From: Dyadobacter sp. LHD-138
GTDB taxonomy: Bacteria; Bacteroidota; Bacteroidia; Cytophagales; Spirosomataceae
NCBI RefSeq assembly: GCF_030929615.1
Contig: NZ_JAVFVU010000034.1
Span: forward strand, 1-64,000
Direction of reading: 5' to 3'
DNA: 64,000 nucleotides
Both the position numbers and the translations under genes were made by a program. The notes beneath the pieces are model-generated. The model did no database searches. It worked only from the letters and a program-made list of their open reading frames with translations, and was not told the DNA's origin. Shown here piece after piece: positions 59,299 through 64,000 of the stretch (its first letter is position 1; each line of letters begins with the position of its first letter).

Positions 59299-61824
59299 AT
59301 GAAAAAGACAATCAGTATTAATATAGGCGGTGTCATCTTCCACATCGAGGAGGACGGATACGAAAAGCTAAAAAGCTATCTCAATTCCATACAGAAATAC
59401 TTTTCTGCTTTCGCAGACAGCAAAGAAATTCTTTCGGACATTGAAGGACGGATTGCAGAGCGTTTTTTAAACAAGCAAAAAACGGAAAACAAACAGGTTA
59501 TTTCCCTTACAGATGTCGATGAGCTGATCGCTGCGATGGGTACCGTTGCTGATTTTGAGGCCATTGAACAATCGGACGATATCTTCGCGGATCCGCTTGA
59601 AACGGCTCAGCCAAAAACAGAGAGCCCAAAACAGGAAACTTATACGGCGGCTTCGGGTGCTCCGAAGGCTGAAAACAAAACATCAGTCAATCCGAGAAAA
59701 TTATACAGAGATCTTCGCCGCAAACTTGTGGGCGGTGTAGCAGCCGGATTAGGACATTATTTTACAATCGATCCGCTTTGGGTCAGACTGGCTTTTTTGT
59801 TCGCTGTGATTGGTTTGCCTGCCGGTTCGGGTATGATGGATCTGAACCTTGAAGACGAACTTGGTCCGATATCTGGTTTTATGGTCGTGGTTTACATCGC
59901 GATGTGGATTGCTTTCCCGGGATCAACGACGCTGGAAGAAGACACAAAAATCAAGAAGTTCTATCGTAATCCGGACCGTAAGGTTGTTGGCGGGGTAGCT
60001 TCCGGTGTTGCTTCTTATTTCGGTGTGGATCTGGGCGTTGTGCGTTTTCTCTGGGTGCTTTCGATATTTCTTTTTGGAACAGGGATTTTGATTTATATCG
60101 TCCTTTGGATCATTGCGCCGGTGGCTAATACGCTTACTGAAAAGATGGAAATGCAGGGGGAGCCTATCACGCTTTCCAATATCGAATCCAACATTAAGCA
60201 AAGTCTTAATCTGAACGATAAGGAAGGCGAAGAAAACCCAATTACCAAAATTTTACTTTTCCCTTTTCGTGCCATTGCGTTGATCATCGGGGCGTTGGGG
60301 AAGTTGTTACAAGGTCTGGGGCCCGTGCTTAGGATCATGATCGGCGTGCTTTTGGTGGCTATCGCAGTAATTTCATTGTTTGCCCTGGTCGTTTGTGGTG
60401 CTGCATTGTTTGGATTTACGAGCGTATCCACATTTGATGGAATGCCCTTACCATTCCGTATTTTTCAGGAAATTCCTTCCAGTCTTATTCTGTCAGGGTT
60501 ATTGGTATCTGCGATTCCCTTCGTTACGTTCCTTTTATTGGGATTGACACTTTTGTCAAATAAGAAAATCGTAGGGAGCACCGTTTGGCTGACTTTGTTA
60601 GGTCTATGGATTGTGGGTATTGTTGTGGCGACGATCCAGGGTATAGGTTATCAGCAGAATTTTGCCCGGCGAGGGGAATTCTCCCAGTCGGTATATTACG
60701 CCATGCCAGCCGGAACACTGACCCTTGATGAAAATGACTATGACGAGGATGAAAATATCGATATCGACATCAGGCTGGCTGGTTATAACGGTGCTGACAG
60801 CCTGAGACTGGACAAAAAGATGATGTCGAGAGGCCGCACTAAAGAAATTGCACGCCAGCTTGCTTCGGAGATCACTTATGATCTGACGGTCAAAGATTCG
60901 GTGGTGCTCTTCCATGAAGGTCCTGCTATTACAAAAGATGGTCCGTTCCGCGATCAGCAAATTGATCTGACCCTGAATATTCCTTACGACAAACAATTTA
61001 TCATCACCCGCGGTTTATGGTTTTCTGTTTCGCACTGGTATGGCAGTAACCACCATCTGGATAAATATGATCTGAATGATGATGATGTGAACTGGGATCA
61101 GTTGCGCTGGACGATTAAGCGTGATTCTGGATTGGTTTGTATCAATATTCCTGAAAAATATATCCGCAAAGAAGAAGACCGCGGTCATGGGAATTCCTAT
61201 TCTTACGATGATGAGAATAGCGATCTGAATCTCGGCGAACGTGGTACTTATATCAAACAATTCCCGGTTAAAGATTTCAAAAAAGTAGATATCGGTGGTG
61301 CTTATTCGATCATCGTGAAGCAGGGTGCGGAGTTTGACGTGTCAGCAGACGGAGAGGAAAACGATGTGGACGATTTGAAAATTTATGAAGAGGGTGGTGT
61401 GCTACGCGTGAAACGTACTTCTCCTTTCCATCTTTTTAATAACGACTGGAAAAGGATCGGAATCGTGATCACCATGCCGACTATTGAAGGAGCCTCCCTC
61501 TCTGGAGCCAATAAGGCGAGAATCTCAGGTTTTACCGGACTCTCAAAACTTGATGTGGATGTTTCAGGTGCTTCCAAAGCTGAAATTGATGTTGAAACCA
61601 GTGAATTGACGCTGGGACTTTCGGGCGCATCGAAGGCTAGGCTAAAAGGTTCAGCCAAATCAGTCAATGCAGATCTGTCCGGCGCTTGTAAGCTTGAAGG
61701 TACCAGCATGAACATTCAGAACGTCGATATTCATGCATCGGGAGCTTCCAAAGCAGATTTTGGAAGGGTGGCAAACATCAAAAAATATTTAAGTGGCGCC
61801 AGTAAAGTGGATGTTCAGGAATAA
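59299..61824 (+). CDS. PspC-PspC-GIN fusion membrane protein
   Basis: An 841-residue protein. The N-terminal ~90 residues, KTISINIGGVIFHIEEDGYEKLKSYL and beyond, are a regulatory-like cytoplasmic region. Two PspC domains follow, about 133-206 (RKLVGGVAAGLGHYF) and 217-278 (RKVVGGVASGVASYF), then several transmembrane helices (about 330-460). The extracytoplasmic C-terminus ends with a GIN (DUF2807) beta-helix-like domain from about 650, with repeated SGASKAxx units. PspC domains act in envelope-stress signalling. Probably controlled by the PadR regulator encoded 38 bp upstream. Confidence 0.88.
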   Translation: MKKTISINIGGVIFHIEEDGYEKLKSYLNSIQKYFSAFADSKEILSDIEGRIAERFLNKQKTENKQVISLTDVDELIAAMGTVADFEAIEQSDDIFADPLETAQPKTESPKQETYTAASGAPKAENKTSVNPRKLYRDLRRKLVGGVAAGLGHYFTIDPLWVRLAFLFAVIGLPAGSGMMDLNLEDELGPISGFMVVVYIAMWIAFPGSTTLEEDTKIKKFYRNPDRKVVGGVASGVASYFGVDLGVVRFLWVLSIFLFGTGILIYIVLWIIAPVANTLTEKMEMQGEPITLSNIESNIKQSLNLNDKEGEENPITKILLFPFRAIALIIGALGKLLQGLGPVLRIMIGVLLVAIAVISLFALVVCGAALFGFTSVSTFDGMPLPFRIFQEIPSSLILSGLLVSAIPFVTFLLLGLTLLSNKKIVGSTVWLTLLGLWIVGIVVATIQGIGYQQNFARRGEFSQSVYYAMPAGTLTLDENDYDEDENIDIDIRLAGYNGADSLRLDKKMMSRGRTKEIARQLASEITYDLTVKDSVVLFHEGPAITKDGPFRDQQIDLTLNIPYDKQFIITRGLWFSVSHWYGSNHHLDKYDLNDDDVNWDQLRWTIKRDSGLVCINIPEKYIRKEEDRGHGNSYSYDDENSDLNLGERGTYIKQFPVKDFKKVDIGGAYSIIVKQGAEFDVSADGEENDVDDLKIYEEGGVLRVKRTSPFHLFNNDWKRIGIVITMPTIEGASLSGANKARISGFTGLSKLDVDVSGASKAEIDVETSELTLGLSGASKARLKGSAKSVNADLSGACKLEGTSMNIQNVDIHASGASKADFGRVANIKKYLSGASKVDVQE

Positions 61825-61903
61825 TGTAAGAAAAGGATGCAACCTCTGAAACAGATTTAGCATCATTTACTCACATTAACCAAAACATAAACGGATTAAG
61901 GTC

Positions 61904-62590
61904 ATGAAAAAATTATTTTTGTTTGGAATAGCATGTTTATTATCAACAGCAATGGCTTTTGCCCAGGAAAGCCGGACTTTTAATCTTTCCGGTTTTAATA
62001 AACTGGCCATGGGGAGTTCATTTAAAATTGAGGTGAAACAGGGGAAACAATTCAGTGTAACAGCCTCGGGACAAAGTGCTGATGTAAAAGAACTGGAAGC
62101 AAAGGTTGTTTCAGGTGTCTTGAAAATCGGATACCGTGGAAATAACTGGAACAAAAACCGTAAAACGGTCGACATCAATATCACCATGCCAACACTTGAA
62201 GCGGTTGACTTTTCTGGTGCTTCAAAAGCCCAGGTTGGAAATTTCCCGGACTCGAAGACCATGGCTATTGAAGTTTCCGGTGCGTCAAGTGTAAACATGA
62301 ATTTTTCTGCACCAAAGGTTTCTTTCGAATTATCGGGAGCATCCTCGTTGACGATTGTTGGTCAGACTGATATTTTAAACGGAGAAGTTTCGGGCGCGTC
62401 TTCTTTCAAAGGAGAAAACTTTCCGGCCAAAGAAGTTAACATCGATGCTTCCGGAGCCAGCAGTGCCAATGTAGTGGCCAGCGCATCCATCCACGCAGAC
62501 GCAAGCGGAGCCAGCAGAATCCGTTACGGCGGAAGCGTGAAGGATATTCATTCCAACACTTCGGGAGCCAGTTCTGTGAAGCGGGATTGA
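61904..62590 (+). CDS. secreted GIN-domain (DUF2807) protein
   Basis: A 228-residue exported protein (signal peptide ending AMAFAQ). The mature protein is one GIN domain: FNLSGFNKLAMGSSFKIEVKQGKQFSVTASG, then DINITMPTLEAVDFSGASKAQVG and repeated SGASS(V/L/F) turns, each about 20 residues, forming a beta-helix. It is a shorter homologue of the C-terminus of the preceding PspC/GIN protein, 79 bp upstream, and probably shares its promoter. Head GIN domain proteins are Bacteroidota-specific with unknown role. Confidence 0.88.
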   Translation: MKKLFLFGIACLLSTAMAFAQESRTFNLSGFNKLAMGSSFKIEVKQGKQFSVTASGQSADVKELEAKVVSGVLKIGYRGNNWNKNRKTVDINITMPTLEAVDFSGASKAQVGNFPDSKTMAIEVSGASSVNMNFSAPKVSFELSGASSLTIVGQTDILNGEVSGASSFKGENFPAKEVNIDASGASSANVVASASIHADASGASRIRYGGSVKDIHSNTSGASSVKRD

Positions 62591-62611
62591 GAAAAATATA
62601 GATTGTAAAGT

Positions 62612-62649
62612 AAACAGAGAAAGCCGGCATCGTCCGGCTTTCTCTGTTT
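62612..62649 (+). terminator. terminator after GIN operon
   Basis: A perfect 16-bp stem AAACAGAGAAAGCCGG (62612-62627) with 62634-62649, 6-nt loop, ending in TTTT. Confidence 0.93.
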
Positions 62650-62796
62650 TATGGCCTGAATGAAAATCAGTAGCAACAAATTGATAGGAATATATTTATG
62701 GACATGCTTAACTTAGCAGCCTGATTTAAAATATTCAGGAAAATTGTCCGCTTGTATGTTGCCCGCAGGGTTGTACAGCCAGGTAATTCACAATTT

Positions 62797-62804
62797 TAAC
62801 TTTG
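62797..62804 (+). promoter_or_regulatory. TAnnTTTG -7 element deciding the DUF6089-type start
   Basis: TAACTTTG; transcription would start near 62809, after the ATG at 62808, so the start at 62826 is preferred. Confidence 0.45.
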
Positions 62805-62825
62805 ATAATGAGGTATTTTTATTCG

Positions 62826-63659
62826 ATGAGACGCGCGCTAGTTTGCTTGATTTTTCTTCCCCTGGTTTTTGCTCAACCGGTGAAAGCGCAATCCACCAAA
62901 CGTTATATGCCTCCAATGGGTGTTTTCAGCCTGACTGGTGGCGCCGGTATTGCGTATTACATGGGTGATTTGCGTGCAGGCAAGATCAACAGACATTTGG
63001 GACTTGGGCCGTCCATTTCGGTTGGCGCATTATACAGGTTAACCGAACATTTGAGTGCCAGAGGAGAAGTAAGGTTTTATCAGGTTTCTGCACACCAAAA
63101 ATATACACCAAATTATCAGAAAAATCTCTCATTCCGAACCAGAAACCCGGATTTGAATATCGGCATTCAAGCTGATTTGTTCGCTTACAACCGGCATGAG
63201 AAAATAAACCCATATCTTTTTGGAGGCGTAGGGGTAACGTATATGACGCCCAAAGCGGAACTGGATGGAAAATGGATAAGTCTGGCTCCCTTGCAAACGG
63301 AAGGTGTGAAATATAGTCGGCTGCCGTTGGTCTTCATGGCAGGAGGAGGTATTTCCGCTCAGGTGGTGGAGCGGTGGAGCATCGGGATGGAATTATGCAA
63401 TAACTTTATGAATTCAGATTATCTGGATGATGTAAGTACCGTGTATCCTAGTGATGCGATGCTTTCCAGCGACATGGCCCGCCGGCTGTCTGACCGCTCC
63501 TCTGAAATTGGTGCAGCCAAACAGGAGCCCGGCTGGCACCGGGGCAGCCCCGGTCGTAAGGATATGTACTTGTTTTTACAATTTCGTGTCAATTATCTGA
63601 TCGGTACAAAGAAAGAGGCACACGAACGAAGAAACGTACGTACCCCGCGACTTAAATAA
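62826..63659 (+). CDS. outer-membrane beta-barrel protein (DUF6089-like)
   Basis: A 277-residue exported protein (ATG 62826; signal peptide MRRALVCLIFLPLVFAQPVKA). The N-terminus of the mature chain, GVFSLTGGAGIAYYMGDLRAG, is typical of the DUF6089 family, followed by barrel strands such as GALYRLTEHLSARGEVRFYQV, NPYLFGGVGVTYMTP, LPLVFMAGGGISAQVVERWSIGMEL and the end MYLFLQFRVNYLIGT. No catalytic features. Likely an outer-membrane porin-like or assembly protein of unknown role. Confidence 0.82.
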   Translation: MRRALVCLIFLPLVFAQPVKAQSTKRYMPPMGVFSLTGGAGIAYYMGDLRAGKINRHLGLGPSISVGALYRLTEHLSARGEVRFYQVSAHQKYTPNYQKNLSFRTRNPDLNIGIQADLFAYNRHEKINPYLFGGVGVTYMTPKAELDGKWISLAPLQTEGVKYSRLPLVFMAGGGISAQVVERWSIGMELCNNFMNSDYLDDVSTVYPSDAMLSSDMARRLSDRSSEIGAAKQEPGWHRGSPGRKDMYLFLQFRVNYLIGTKKEAHERRNVRTPRLK

Positions 63660-63663
63660 AATA

Positions 63664-63671
63664 TATTTTTG
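63664..63671 (+). promoter_or_regulatory. TAnnTTTG -7 element for thioesterase gene
   Basis: TATTTTTG just 12 bp before the ATG; predicted leader of about 8 nt. Confidence 0.4.
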
Positions 63672-63683
63672 AAAATAAATCCG

Positions 63684-64000
63684 ATGTTAAAAGCCAAGAC
63701 CCCTCAGCAATCGGAGGTAACCATGACAGAAATGGTTCTTCCCAATGATACCAATACGCTCAATAATTTGATGGGGGGGCGTTTGCTTCACTGGATGGAT
63801 ATTTGTGCCGCCATCTCAGCGCAAAAACATTCAAACCGCATCGTCGTAACGGCTTCGGTGGATAATGTCTCTTTTACGGAACCTATTCGTTTGGGGAATA
63901 TTGTGACGATGCATGCCCGGGTTACCCGCGCTTTTAACTCTTCGATGGAAGTATATCTGGAAGTTTGGGCAGAAGATATTCCCGCGGGTTTACGGGTGAG
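63684..64000 (+). CDS. acyl-CoA thioesterase, hotdog fold (partial)
   Basis: The ATG at 63684 opens a frame that runs off the right edge (105 codons seen). Residues 16-42 carry the YciA-type hotdog signature TEMVLPNDTNTLNNLMGG and RLLHWMDICAAI with the catalytic Asn and Asp, then NVSFTEPIRLGNIVTM and EVYLEVWAE. Members hydrolyse acyl-CoA to free acid and CoA in the cytosol. The C-terminus is missing only because the window ends. Confidence 0.88.
   Translation, partial: MLKAKTPQQSEVTMTEMVLPNDTNTLNNLMGGRLLHWMDICAAISAQKHSNRIVVTASVDNVSFTEPIRLGNIVTMHARVTRAFNSSMEVYLEVWAEDIPAGLRV

Noticed and set aside
1..64000. CRISPR array or tRNA genes
   Set aside because: No regular spacer-repeat array and no cloverleaf-like sequence was found by reading the intergenic regions; small tRNAs could still be missed by eye.

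Overview
The window looks like a chromosomal segment of a Bacteroidota bacterium, most likely a Cytophagales member close to Dyadobacter or Spirosoma. The evidence is a set of type IX secretion genes (porU, porV, a porU2-like sortase) and cargo-type C-terminal sorting domains, a hybrid two-component sensor/AraC regulator, a TonB receptor, geranylgeranylglyceryl-phosphate synthase, a DUF4290-murA pair, PVC-like sugar-degradation proteins (ThuA, heme-binding dehydrogenase, DUF1080), Bacteroidota-type promoters (TAnnTTTG at -7, TTTG at -33) and a general lack of Shine-Dalgarno sites. There is no prophage, CRISPR array, rRNA or recognisable tRNA.

Layout. 1-3.3 kb: trace of an IS21-like end, then a PadR regulator translationally coupled to a MacB/FtsX-type permease. 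3.5-7.3 kb: a two-domain NTF2-like secreted protein and a hybrid sensor kinase whose sensor region has been mostly deleted; an inverted pair of ~90-bp repeat elements encloses both. 7.3-13 kb: assorted single genes (condensation-fold acyltransferase, SRPBCC, an orphan, DUF4886, glycine-zipper lipoprotein, VOC protein) and a cluster of mini-hairpins. 13-21.7 kb: leftward genes for an alpha/beta hydrolase with a frameshifted signal peptide, a BNR-repeat protein, a toxin-antitoxin pair with a frameshifted toxin, ThuA, a 1157-residue PVC-type cytochrome dehydrogenase and an SGNH protein. 21.9-36 kb: CotH-like T9SS cargo, D-2-hydroxyacid dehydrogenase, M1 peptidase with HupE-like protein, a TonB receptor with an Asp-rich beta-helix lipoprotein, and tandem M14 carboxypeptidases.

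36.1-41.2 kb: a histidine operon (hisH-hisA-hisF-hisIE) preceded by what reads as a complete transcription attenuator: a promoter, a 21-residue His-rich leader peptide that appears leaderless, an antiterminator pairing and an intrinsic terminator. Two holin-like membrane proteins, a small membrane protein and GGGP synthase follow. 41.3-48.3 kb: a small lipoprotein, a SprT-like protein overlapping porU, porV, and an M16 protein lacking the zinc motif. 48.3-58.7 kb: photolyase, methyltransferase, DUF1080, murA (with Asp in place of the fosfomycin-target Cys) behind DUF4290, then a leftward folA-porU2-membrane protein operon. 58.8-64 kb: an apparently autoregulated PadR gene, a PspC/GIN fusion protein and a second GIN protein, an outer-membrane barrel protein, and the start of an acyl-CoA thioesterase cut by the window end.

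Functional threads: envelope and secretion (PorU, PorV, PorU2, their likely cargo CotH), polysaccharide/glycoside breakdown (HTCS, BNR, ThuA, PVC dehydrogenase, SGNH, DUF1080), amino-acid biosynthesis controlled by attenuation, and several secreted peptidases. Two independent one-base frameshifts at short T/A runs (toxin gene, hydrolase signal peptide) may be real decay or assembly error. All function calls come from reading motifs and architecture; no database search was possible.
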